Shown in pieces: positions 1 through 5,392 of a DNA stretch of 7,657 bases; the stretch's first letter is position 1; every line of letters begins with the position of its first letter. The DNA is from Chloroflexota bacterium (GTDB lineage Bacteria; Chloroflexota; Dormibacteria; Dormibacterales; Dormibacteraceae), in the NCBI GenBank assembly GCA_005888075.1, contig VBKD01000049.1, forward strand, positions 1 through 7,657, read 5' to 3'. The notes below the pieces were generated by a model, which saw nothing but the letters and a program-made list of their open reading frames with translations, ran no database searches and had not been told where the DNA came from. A program made the position numbers and the translations under genes.

Positions 1-518
1 TCGCTTGTCGCCACCGGCTGGTCCAGGGACAACGGCATGTATGCGGGTCCCATTTCCATCGCTTCCGTCACGTCGTCGGGCGTGACGCTAAGACGGTCGG
101 CGAGCTCGGCCACGGTGGGTTCTCGGCCTAGCTCGTTCTTCATCTGCTCGTTGACGCGGACGACCGATTGATGCAGCTCCTGCAGGCGTCTGGGGAATCG
201 GATGGCGGTGCCCTTGTCCCTGAAGTACCGCTTGATCTCTCCGGCCACAGTCAACGTGGCGAAGGTCGTGAACTCGTAACCAAGGTCTGGATCGAAGCGC
301 TCGATCGCCTTGATCAAGCCGAGGTAGCCCACCTGCACGATGTCGTCGAGCGGCTCGCCGCGGTTTTGAAACTTGCGCGCCAGGAAGTAGACGAAGTCGT
401 GATATGCGTCGACCAGCCGCGCGCGAATCCGATCACGTTCGGCGGGATCTTTGGTGTCCCTGTAGCGGCGATGGAGCTCACGCAGCTCCTCGCGCGGAAT
501 CCGCCCCGATGAAGACAC
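1..518 (-). CDS. SigB/SigF-family RNA polymerase sigma factor, N-terminal part (cut by window edge)
   Basis: Alternative sigma factor that directs RNA polymerase to stress-type promoters. The visible 172 residues contain sigma region 2. The core-binding segment runs at about 58-76 (DDIVQVGYLGLIKAIERFD) and the region 2.3-2.4 stretch at about 82-115 contains GEIKRYFRDKG and FPRRLQEL, the signature of the SigB/SigF/SigG group. Region 3 starts near 130 (GREPTVAELADRL). Region 4 lies beyond base 1. The start is GTG at 518, because an in-frame TAG lies two codons upstream (522-524) and no other start fits the conserved N-terminus. There is no clear Shine-Dalgarno sequence. The gene follows an RsbW-like gene by 148 bp, the usual rsbW-sigB order, so that protein is its likely antagonist. 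The operon promoter at 1752-1777 is of the class this sigma family reads. Family assignment is firm; the regulon is inferred. Confidence 0.93.
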   Translation of the reverse strand, partial: MSSSGRIPREELRELHRRYRDTKDPAERDRIRARLVDAYHDFVYFLARKFQNRGEPLDDIVQVGYLGLIKAIERFDPDLGYEFTTFATLTVAGEIKRYFRDKGTAIRFPRRLQELHQSVVRVNEQMKNELGREPTVAELADRLSVTPDDVTEAMEMGPAYMPLSLDQPVATS

Positions 519-550
519 TAACTAATCAGTGATTCAACGCGTGGCGAATT

Positions 551-567
551 GCCGGATTCATTCCGGC
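551..567 (-). repeat. Hairpin in the leader of the sigma factor gene
   Basis: Perfect inverted repeat GCCGGA-TTCAT-TCCGGC (6-bp stem, 5-nt loop). It lies 32 nt upstream of the sigma factor GTG in the 148-bp gap after the RsbW-like gene. No U-run follows on the minus strand, so it does not look like a standard intrinsic terminator. It may be an attenuator, an RNA-processing site or a translation-control structure. The repeat is seen directly; its role is unknown. Confidence 0.5.
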
Positions 568-640
568 CGTCACCCAGCGGCCACTTCCACATACCACCCA
601 ATCGTCGCATGGACATTCCCAGGAGGGGGTTCCGCGGGCG

Positions 641-656
641 GAGGACCGCAGTCCTC
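641..656 (-). repeat. Hairpin just after the RsbW-like gene
   Basis: Perfect inverted repeat GAGGAC-CGCA-GTCCTC (6-bp stem, 4-nt loop), with flanking GGG/CCC that could extend the stem past a mismatch. On the minus strand it begins 10 nt after the RsbW-like stop codon. No T-tract follows. It could cause partial termination or protect an mRNA end, lowering sigma factor output relative to the upstream genes. That role is inference. Confidence 0.5.
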
Positions 657-666
657 ACCCGCGCCT

Positions 667-1083
667 TCAGCCGGCCAGGTGCTTGACCATCCGGTACCGC
701 AGGTGTCCTGTCGGCTCGACGACCGGTCGGAAGTCGTCGACAAAGCAGCGGATCATCTCGTAAGCGAGTCGCTGCAGCTCCGGATCACCGACCGTGGGGT
801 GCTTGGGCAGCGGGAGCGCGGTCGTGTCCGGCATCAGATCCACATCGACCACCAGCGCGCGGTTGGTCGCGAAATAGGTCAGCTTCAGGTCCGCCGGCGT
901 GCCCAGGTCGTTGGCCGCCGAGATGGCGCTGTCGCAGCACTGAGTGAGCGCGATGGCCAGCTCGTCCAGGTCCGTAAGGCTCAAGCCCAGCTGCCCGCCA
1001 AGCGTGGTCGCCACTCGCTTGGCGACCGGTATGAACGCCGGCGTCGCCGGGATCTTCAGCTCGGCCAGGTTGCGCTTCGCCAT
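667..1083 (-). CDS. RsbW/SpoIIAB-like anti-sigma factor with degenerate ATP-binding site
   Basis: A 138-residue protein whose size, position directly before a SigB/SigF-type gene and N-terminal pattern (IPATPAFIPVAKRVATTL, then DLDELAIAL) fit the GHKL-fold anti-sigma kinases RsbW/SpoIIAB. These normally hold the sigma factor and phosphorylate an anti-anti-sigma factor. Here the nucleotide site is eroded. Aligned by eye with SpoIIAB, the N-box Glu, Asn and His are Gln48, Ser52 and Ala56. The DxGxG motif is replaced by VDLMPDTT (about 81-88), and the glycine-rich lid before the last helix is missing. The C-terminal helix and strand (about 101-136) remain. It starts at ATG 1083 with only a weak purine-rich tract upstream, 12 nt after the YtxH-like stop. 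It probably binds the sigma factor without kinase activity, but its partner and mechanism are inferred. No RsbV-type partner is visible in the window. Confidence 0.72.
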   Translation of the reverse strand: MAKRNLAELKIPATPAFIPVAKRVATTLGGQLGLSLTDLDELAIALTQCCDSAISAANDLGTPADLKLTYFATNRALVVDVDLMPDTTALPLPKHPTVGDPELQRLAYEMIRCFVDDFRPVVEPTGHLRYRMVKHLAG

Positions 1084-1095
1084 GTCTTTAGCTTC

Positions 1096-1419
1096 TTATT
1101 CCCCGTTTTTGGTCTGTTGCATCTTCCGAGCCGCCGCGGCCTCCAGCTCTTCACGCTTCCGCCTCGCCGCCGCCACACCGTCCTGGATGGCCTTGCCGAC
1201 CGGGTGGTCGGGGTCGGTCACGATCTCGCGCGCTCGTTGCGCGGCGTCCTTGGCCTTCTGCACCGTGTCGCTGCCGCTCAGCTCGATCGTCTTGCTCCTC
1301 AGGCCGTCGACCTGAGCTCGGCCCGGGCCTGAAGCCACGTATGCGCCGATCGCCACACCGATGATGCCTCCGAGGATGAACCAGCCGAAGCCACCGCCGC
1401 CGTTGCTTTCGTCAGCCAT
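1096..1419 (-). CDS. YtxH-domain protein, single-pass membrane stress protein
   Basis: A 107-residue protein of the YtxH type. It has a Gly-rich N-terminus, one transmembrane helix at about 11-30 (FGWFILGGIIGVAIGAYVAS), then a charged, probably helical or coiled-coil cytoplasmic tail rich in Lys, Arg, Glu and Ala. A strong AGGAGG (1425-1430) lies 5 nt before ATG 1419, which favours this start over the GTG at 1422. The Shine-Dalgarno sequence is inside the end of the DUF948 gene, and the two genes overlap by 8 bp, so they are translationally coupled. In Bacillus subtilis, ytxG (DUF948) and ytxH are adjacent in a SigB-controlled general-stress operon, which matches this arrangement and the upstream SigB-class promoter. 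The molecular function of the family is not established. Confidence 0.8.
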   Translation of the reverse strand: MADESNGGGGFGWFILGGIIGVAIGAYVASGPGRAQVDGLRSKTIELSGSDTVQKAKDAAQRAREIVTDPDHPVGKAIQDGVAAARRKREELEAAAARKMQQTKNGE

Positions 1420-1744
1420 CACTTCCTCCTAATACAGAGCGAACAAGACTCTGACCGGCCACCTGCACGCCATGCGCCGCGGCGTTGATCCCTCGACCAA
1501 CCGCCGCCAGGCCGCGACCGCCCGTCCGGAGCCCCACGTTGACGCCGGCGGTGATGTCGTTGACGTTGCCGATCGTCTGACGCACTTCGGGCAGCGTCTC
1601 CTTCATCTCTTCGTTCGTGGTGTCAAGCAGCTCCTCCACGGCTCCCAGGGTTCCGCGCAGCCGCATCAACACCGCGCCGAGCGCAAGCGCCACTACGAGG
1701 GCGGCCACGCCGAAAGCGATCCACATGAAGCTCAGGCTGCTCAC
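1412..1744 (-). CDS. DUF948 (YtxG-like) membrane-anchored protein
   Basis: A 110-residue protein if started at GTG 1744, or 104 residues from ATG 1726. It has an N-terminal membrane helix (MWIAFGVAALVVALALGAVL). A helical segment follows containing LRGTLGAVEELLDTTNEEMKE and LPEVRQTIGNVNDI, the DUF948 pattern also found in Bacillus YtxG. The tail is Gly/Ala-rich. The promoter -10 element at 1752-1757 ends 7 nt before GTG 1744, so transcription probably begins at or next to that codon and the message would be leaderless. Neither start has a clear Shine-Dalgarno sequence. The open frame continues upstream to 1972, but that extension runs through the promoter and a neighbouring gene and is low-complexity Ser/Pro/Arg sequence, so it is rejected. 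First gene of the stress operon; general function unknown. Confidence 0.78.
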   Translation of the reverse strand: MSSLSFMWIAFGVAALVVALALGAVLMRLRGTLGAVEELLDTTNEEMKETLPEVRQTIGNVNDITAGVNVGLRTGGRGLAAVGRGINAAAHGVQVAGQSLVRSVLGGSDG

Positions 1745-1751
1745 CGAGTGG

Positions 1752-1777
1752 ATACCCCATGCGCCGCAGTCACAAAC
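1752..1777 (-). promoter_or_regulatory. SigB/SigF-class promoter of the DUF948-YtxH-RsbW-sigma operon
   Basis: On the minus strand the sequence reads GTTT (1777-1774), 16 nt, then GGGTAT (1757-1752). This matches the established SigB/SigF consensus (GTTT, about 15-17 nt, GGGTAT) exactly in both cores and in spacing. It sits in the 46-bp gap between the upstream gene's stop (1791) and the GTG at 1744, in the correct direction. The operon it would drive ends with a sigma factor of the same family, and its first two genes resemble SigB-regulated ytxG/ytxH. Not experimentally shown. Confidence 0.8.
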
Positions 1778-1790
1778 ACCAACGGCAATC

Positions 1791-2102
1791 TTAAGTGCGC
1801 GGCGTCGAATTGCCTTGCGCCGGTTCCTTCTTCTCGGCGCGCCCTCTGGGCACGAATCGGGCCAGTGGCTGGAGGAGGAGGGCGAAGAGGATCGCGGGCA
1901 GGACGTTGGCCTGACCGAGCCTGAGGGATGGCAGTCCGATGAAGTCCCAGAGCTGGCCGACGCCAAACCCAAGCGCGGTCACGACCAGGACTGGAATGTA
2001 GGTCCGGTGCCGGTAAGGGAGGAAGGCAAAGAAGAGCTGGGACACGATGAGGACGAGAAGGACAGCAACGATCAGGCCGGGCGGGATGAGGCTCAATGCC
2101 AA
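1791..2102 (-). CDS. Small three-helix membrane protein, unknown function
   Basis: From TTG 2102 this is a 103-residue hydrophobic protein with three likely transmembrane helices: about 6-28 (starting IPPGLIVAVLLVLIVSQLFF), 35-54 (YIPVLVVTALGFGVGQLW) and 64-81 (NVLPAILFALLLQPLARF). The C-terminus is positively charged and hydrophilic. I do not recognise a family. The start is uncertain. TTG 2102 has a GGAGG (2113-2117) 10 nt upstream, while GTG 2144 would give 117 residues and has GGGGAG abutting it. The frame stays open to ATG 2315, but the extra residues are Pro/Gly-rich and run through palindromic intergenic DNA, so they are probably not coding. It lies between aspS and the stress operon and ends 14 bp before the -35 of the SigB-type promoter. 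It may be read through from hisS-aspS. Confidence 0.6.
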   Translation of the reverse strand: MALSLIPPGLIVAVLLVLIVSQLFFAFLPYRHRTYIPVLVVTALGFGVGQLWDFIGLPSLRLGQANVLPAILFALLLQPLARFVPRGRAEKKEPAQGNSTPRT

Positions 2103-2143
2103 TTGGATCCCCCCTCCGGCCAATGCCCTTTGGGCAGTGGCCA

Positions 2144-2163
2144 CCTCCCCATGAATGGGGAGG
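2144..2163. repeat. Near-perfect palindrome, 9-bp arms
   Basis: CCTCCCCAT and ATGGGGAGG are separated by GA. The DNA can form a strong hairpin on either strand: 7-bp stem with a 6-nt loop, or 9-bp with a 2-nt loop. It abuts the alternative GTG 2144 start of the membrane protein gene, so on the minus-strand RNA it could shape translation or end the aspS transcript. Confidence 0.6.
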
Positions 2164-2197
2164 AAGGTGCTCCCTCCGGGATACGGGGGTGGGTTGT

Positions 2198-2213
2198 CCT
2201 GAGCATGCTCAGG
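2198..2213. repeat. 16-bp perfect palindrome CCTGAGCATGCTCAGG
   Basis: Self-complementary over all 16 bases with its centre at 2205/2206 (GCATGC core). Perfect symmetry without a loop is more typical of a dimeric protein-binding site or of the core of a repeat element than of a transcription terminator. No candidate regulator gene is adjacent. Confidence 0.6.
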
Positions 2214-2345
2214 TGGGTCCCCTGCCTTGGCTCTCCAAGTCCCGTCGAGCGGGCATTTGGTCGGCCAGCCGGACTCCGGGGTCCCGATCGAATGTCTGTT
2301 GGGCAACGCGCACATGCCCGTGGCCCTTCGGGAGCGCGACCAATA

Positions 2346-4088
2346 CTACGACCCGGGTTTCTTCGGCGGCACCACCTGGATGTGCAGCTCTTCCAATTGT
2401 TTGGGGTCGACCGGACTTGGCGCCCCGAGCATGAGGTCCTGGTGGCTTTGCGATTTGGGAAAGGCGACTACGTCGCGAACGTTCTCAGTTCCGGTGATCG
2501 CCATCATCAAGCGATCGATTCCCGCTGCGATGCCTCCGTGTGGCGGGACGCCGTACTCAAAGGCATCGAGCAAGTGACCGAACTGTTCACGAATCCGCTC
2601 GCGGCTCATTCCGAGGATTTCGAAGACGCGCTCCTGGAGCTCTCGGTCGTGGATCCGGATGCTGCCACCGGAGATCTCTACTCCGTTCAGCACACAGTCA
2701 TAAGCCCGAGCCCGAACATCGTAAGGACGCTCCGCCATCAGCGGCATGTCCTCAGGCCACGGCGAGGTGAATGGGTGGTGGCCATAGGTCAGGTTGCCCT
2801 GGTCATCCTCTTCGAAGAGAAACATCGGATAGACCCACAAGAACTTCCACTCGCCGGGCCGAATCAGCTTTCGACGCCGTGCGATCTCGCGCCGTAACAG
2901 TCCCATCACCGTCTCTGCTTTGCGGCGGCGGTCCGCCACGAGCAATACCAAATCGTCGCCGCCGGCGCCTGCGGCTTCTCTGATGGCCGCCATCTCGTCT
3001 TCGGCGAGATGCCGATCGAGGGGTCCCGGTAGCCAGGTCAATCCTTTTGCACCGGCGCCTTTGGCGATGAGCGCCAGTTCATCCAGCTCCCGTCGACTCA
3101 TGTCCTTGCCGCCGGGAACGGCGAGGCAGCGGACAACGCCGCCAGCGTCCAACGTGGCTCGAAGGATGGATGCGCCGGTCTGGCGAAGGGCGTCGCTGAC
3201 GTCAGCGATCTCGAGCTCATATCGCAAGTCCGGCTTGTCGGTGCCGTACTTCAACAGAGCCTCCTTCACGTTGAGTCGCGGGAAGGGAGTCGGGATCTCG
3301 ATTCCGAGCACATCCTTCCAGACGGTTGCCCACAGACCCTCGATCAACGCGAAGACGTCCTCCTCGGTGCAGAAGGACATCTCGACGTCGAGCTGGGTGA
3401 TCTCGACCACCCGGTCCGCACGAAGATCCTCGTCGCGGAGGCAGCGGGCGATCTGGTAGTAGCGTCCGATGCCGGCGACCATCAGAAGCTGCTTCAGCTG
3501 CTGCGGTGACTGAGGCAGTGCGAAAAACTCACCTGGATGCAGGCGTGACGGAACGATGAAATCGCGCGATCCCTCCGGCGTGCCTTTGAGCAGCATCGGA
3601 GTCTCGACCTCCATGAACTCGTGAGCGTCCATGTAGCGATGGATCGCCTGCACGACGCGATGGCGAAGCTCCAGCGTCTGAGTCATCTTCGGGCGGCGAA
3701 TGTCCAGGTAGCGATACTTCAGCCGAAGCGCCTCGTCGGCATTCACGTCGTCCTCGATCTCGAAGGGTGGGGTCTTTGCCTCCGAGATGATCTCCAGGTC
3801 GTCCGCGACGACCTCTACCTCGCCCGTTGGCATCTTCGGGTTCTCCGATCCGCTGGGCCGCCGCGCGACCTTCCCTCTGATACGAAGGACGTACTCGTTT
3901 CGCACTGCGGCCGCTACAAGTGCGGTCGACCTGATCACGATCTGGACCGTGCCCCAGCGGTCACGCAGATCAATGAACGTGACGCCGCCGTGGTCACGCC
4001 GTCGCGCGACCCAGCCATAGAGCTCGAGCTCTTGGCCTACGTCAGAGGCACGCAGGGAGCCGCAGTGCCGAGCTGTGAAGCCGCTCAT
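2346..4088 (-). CDS. aspS: Aspartyl-tRNA synthetase (bacterial type, class IIb)
   Basis: Attaches aspartate to tRNA-Asp in the cytoplasm. From ATG 4088 it has 580 residues, the usual bacterial length of about 590. An OB-fold anticodon-binding domain spans about 1-105 (ELYGWVARRRDHGG, FIDLRDR). The class II catalytic core follows, with LPQSPQQLKQLLMVAG at 191-206, motif 2 near 216-232 and motif 3 (AAGIDRLMM) at 521-529. The bacterial insertion domain lies at about 280-420, then HHPFTSP and GGSIRIH. ATG 4088 overlaps the hisS stop as ATGA. A TTG at 4115 would add 9 residues but overlaps hisS more and has no better ribosome site. Motif 2 is odd: RADRVVEITQ replaces the usual RADRQPEFTQ, so the Phe that normally stacks on adenine is Ile230. 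His33 in DHGG resembles non-discriminating AspRS, which also charge tRNA-Asn. Confidence 0.97.
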   Translation of the reverse strand: MSGFTARHCGSLRASDVGQELELYGWVARRRDHGGVTFIDLRDRWGTVQIVIRSTALVAAAVRNEYVLRIRGKVARRPSGSENPKMPTGEVEVVADDLEIISEAKTPPFEIEDDVNADEALRLKYRYLDIRRPKMTQTLELRHRVVQAIHRYMDAHEFMEVETPMLLKGTPEGSRDFIVPSRLHPGEFFALPQSPQQLKQLLMVAGIGRYYQIARCLRDEDLRADRVVEITQLDVEMSFCTEEDVFALIEGLWATVWKDVLGIEIPTPFPRLNVKEALLKYGTDKPDLRYELEIADVSDALRQTGASILRATLDAGGVVRCLAVPGGKDMSRRELDELALIAKGAGAKGLTWLPGPLDRHLAEDEMAAIREAAGAGGDDLVLLVADRRRKAETVMGLLRREIARRRKLIRPGEWKFLWVYPMFLFEEDDQGNLTYGHHPFTSPWPEDMPLMAERPYDVRARAYDCVLNGVEISGGSIRIHDRELQERVFEILGMSRERIREQFGHLLDAFEYGVPPHGGIAAGIDRLMMAITGTENVRDVVAFPKSQSHQDLMLGAPSPVDPKQLEELHIQVVPPKKPGS

Positions 4089-5341
4089 GCCAACCGGGTC
4101 GGCAACTCTACCCAATCCAGCTCAGTCTGCTCGCCACTCGTCATCTCGCGCAGTTGCGCCGCGCGACGCTTGGCGACGTCAGGCGTGAGCAACACCACCC
4201 ACTTGGCACCCAGCTTGTTGGCCCACTTCATCTTCGCGCGCAAACTCCTCGTTTCGTAGTCGACGGCAACGGAGCGGACCGCCCGGCAGATGCGCGCCAC
4301 CTCAGCCGCCTCGATCGAAAGCTCGCCGTCCGGTATGACAACCACATCCGCGGCCGGTTTGGCGATGACCTCCTGACCGCTCGCCGCCATCAGCTCAACG
4401 ACTCGGTCGACGCCTCCGGCGAAACCGACGCCCGGCGTCGATGGCCAGCCCTCGGCCGCGGCAAGGCCGTCGTAGCGGCCGCCTGACGCCAGGGCATCCT
4501 GCTGACCGGACGCGCCACCCGGATAGAACTCGAAGACGGTGCGTGTGTAGTAGTCGAGGCCGCGCACCAAATAAGGATTGAGCTGATAGGCGATGCCGGC
4601 CGCGTCGAGCAGGCGCCGCACATCAGCCCAGTGCGCCGCGCATTCGTCACAGAGGTGCTCGGTGATCTTCGGGGCATCGGCCTTGAACGGCTGCTCCTGC
4701 GGGACCTTCGAGTCGAGCAGTCGCAGCGGATTCCTCTCGAGGCGCAGCTGCGAATCGGCGTGCAAATGCGATTTGAGCGGCCTGTAGTAATCCTTCAGGC
4801 GTTCGAGATACGCGGGTCGACACTTGCCGTCGCCGATTGAGTTCAACTCGAGGCGCAGATCCTGCAAGCCGACGTCGTTCAGCCAGCTGAGCGCCAGCTC
4901 GATCACCTCGGCGTCGAATCCGGGACTCGCGCCACCGATCGCTTCGACGTTGAATTGAAAAAACTGGCGGTACCTGCCCTTCTGGGGCTTGTCATGGCGA
5001 AACATGGGACCGATCAAATAAAGACGCGAGGGCTGCGGACCCTGGTTCAGCCCACCTTCGAAGTAGGCGCGCACAACACCTGCCGTCGCCTCCGGCCTGA
5101 GCGCCAGGTTTTGCGAACCCCGCTTGTCGAGGCGGTACAGCTCCTTCGCGACGGTGTCCGTCTGTTCCCCGACGCGTTCGACCAGCTCGACTTGCTCGAT
5201 GACCGGCGTCGCGATCTCCTCGTAGCCGAACCTCTTCGCGACGGCGGCAGCTTCCTGCTCCGCCTGCCGCCACAGCGGAATTGCCGCCGGGAGAATGTCC
5301 CGCACTCCGCGGGCGGCTTTGATCGGCTCGGTGCGAGGCAT
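4085..5341 (-). CDS. hisS: Histidyl-tRNA synthetase
   Basis: Charges tRNA-His with histidine. The protein has 418 residues from ATG 5341, a normal length. Class II motif 2 is at about 109-136 (GPMFRHDKPQKGRYRQF, FNVEAIG; Arg115), preceded by LRPEATAGVVRAY at 81-93. The two HisRS-specific signatures are LVRGLDYYTRTVFEF at 258-272 (Arg260) and SGGRYDGL at 286-293, and motif 3 is GFAGGVDRVVEL at about 306-317. The anticodon-binding domain fills about 325-418, with SLRAKMKWANKLGAKWVVLL inside it. The frame is open upstream to GTG 5386, but that passes through the promoter. TACAAT at 5352-5357 is 10 nt before ATG 5341 and no Shine-Dalgarno sequence is present, so translation is probably leaderless. 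It is the first gene of a hisS-aspS operon with a 4-bp ATGA overlap. Confidence 0.97.
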   Translation of the reverse strand: MPRTEPIKAARGVRDILPAAIPLWRQAEQEAAAVAKRFGYEEIATPVIEQVELVERVGEQTDTVAKELYRLDKRGSQNLALRPEATAGVVRAYFEGGLNQGPQPSRLYLIGPMFRHDKPQKGRYRQFFQFNVEAIGGASPGFDAEVIELALSWLNDVGLQDLRLELNSIGDGKCRPAYLERLKDYYRPLKSHLHADSQLRLERNPLRLLDSKVPQEQPFKADAPKITEHLCDECAAHWADVRRLLDAAGIAYQLNPYLVRGLDYYTRTVFEFYPGGASGQQDALASGGRYDGLAAAEGWPSTPGVGFAGGVDRVVELMAASGQEVIAKPAADVVVIPDGELSIEAAEVARICRAVRSVAVDYETRSLRAKMKWANKLGAKWVVLLTPDVAKRRAAQLREMTSGEQTELDWVELPTRLA

Positions 5342-5351
5342 TGGATGTTCG

Positions 5352-5381
5352 ATTGTAAGAACCGGCGGTAGGACGGTTAAA
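5352..5381 (-). promoter_or_regulatory. Candidate housekeeping promoter of hisS-aspS
   Basis: Minus strand: -35-like TTTAAC (5381-5376), 18-nt spacer, -10 TACAAT (5357-5352; 5 of 6 matches to TATAAT). The -10 ends 10 nt before the hisS ATG, the spacing typical of leaderless genes. The -35 is weak, so the call rests mainly on the -10 and its position. Confidence 0.55.
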
Positions 5382-5383
5382 CT
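5353..5383 (+). promoter_or_regulatory. Candidate promoter of the plus-strand membrane protein gene
   Basis: Plus strand: -35-like TTGTAA (5353-5358), 19-nt spacer, -10 TAAACT (5378-5383), then 9 nt to GTG 5393, again a leaderless arrangement. Each element overlaps the opposite-strand element of the hisS promoter. The 19-nt spacer is slightly long, so this is a moderate call. Confidence 0.45.
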
Positions 5384-5392
5384 CACGCGCCG

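Larger units (their letters stand above)
2103..2345. other. Palindrome-rich intergenic region between aspS and the small membrane protein gene
   Basis: A 243-bp stretch with no supportable gene but unusual symmetry. It holds CCTCCCCAT-GA-ATGGGGAGG at 2144-2163, a 16-bp perfect palindrome at 2198-2213, CTTGG-CTCT-CCAAG at 2226-2239, CCCG-TCGAG-CGGG at 2241-2253 and GGACT-CCGG-GGTCC (one G-T pair) at 2271-2284. This density suggests a structured RNA or a dispersed REP/MITE-like repeat. It could also hold the aspS terminator, although no T-tract is present. Confidence 0.45.

Noticed and set aside
67..86. Inverted repeat GTCACG / CGTGAC
   Set aside because: It lies inside conserved sigma factor coding sequence and is explained by the codons for VTPDDVT; no reason to see it as a regulatory site.
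615..620. GGGAAT on the minus strand as a second SigB-type -10 before the sigma gene
   Set aside because: No GTTT is found at the required 15-17 nt upstream, and it would leave an approximately 95-nt leader.
529..1332. 267-residue open frame on the plus strand
   Set aside because: Antisense to the RsbW-like and YtxH-like genes, Arg/Gln-rich with no family pattern, whereas the minus-strand frames give recognisable proteins.
1745..1972. N-terminal extension of the DUF948 protein to 1972
   Set aside because: It would run through the SigB-type promoter and the end of the upstream gene; the sequence is Ser/Pro/Arg low-complexity.
2103..2315. N-terminal extension of the small membrane protein to ATG 2315
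   Set aside because: The extra residues are Pro/Gly-rich, come from palindromic DNA and precede the first membrane helix without any domain; better-placed starts exist at 2144 and 2102.
1617..2897. 426-residue open frame on the plus strand
   Set aside because: It lies antisense to the end of aspS, the small membrane protein gene and the DUF948 gene. Its product is low-complexity with no recognisable domain; it is a shadow of high GC content.
4089..4115. TTG start for aspS at 4115
   Set aside because: It adds 9 residues not typical of AspRS and a longer overlap with hisS; ATG 4088 gives the classic ATGA coupling and the usual N-terminus.
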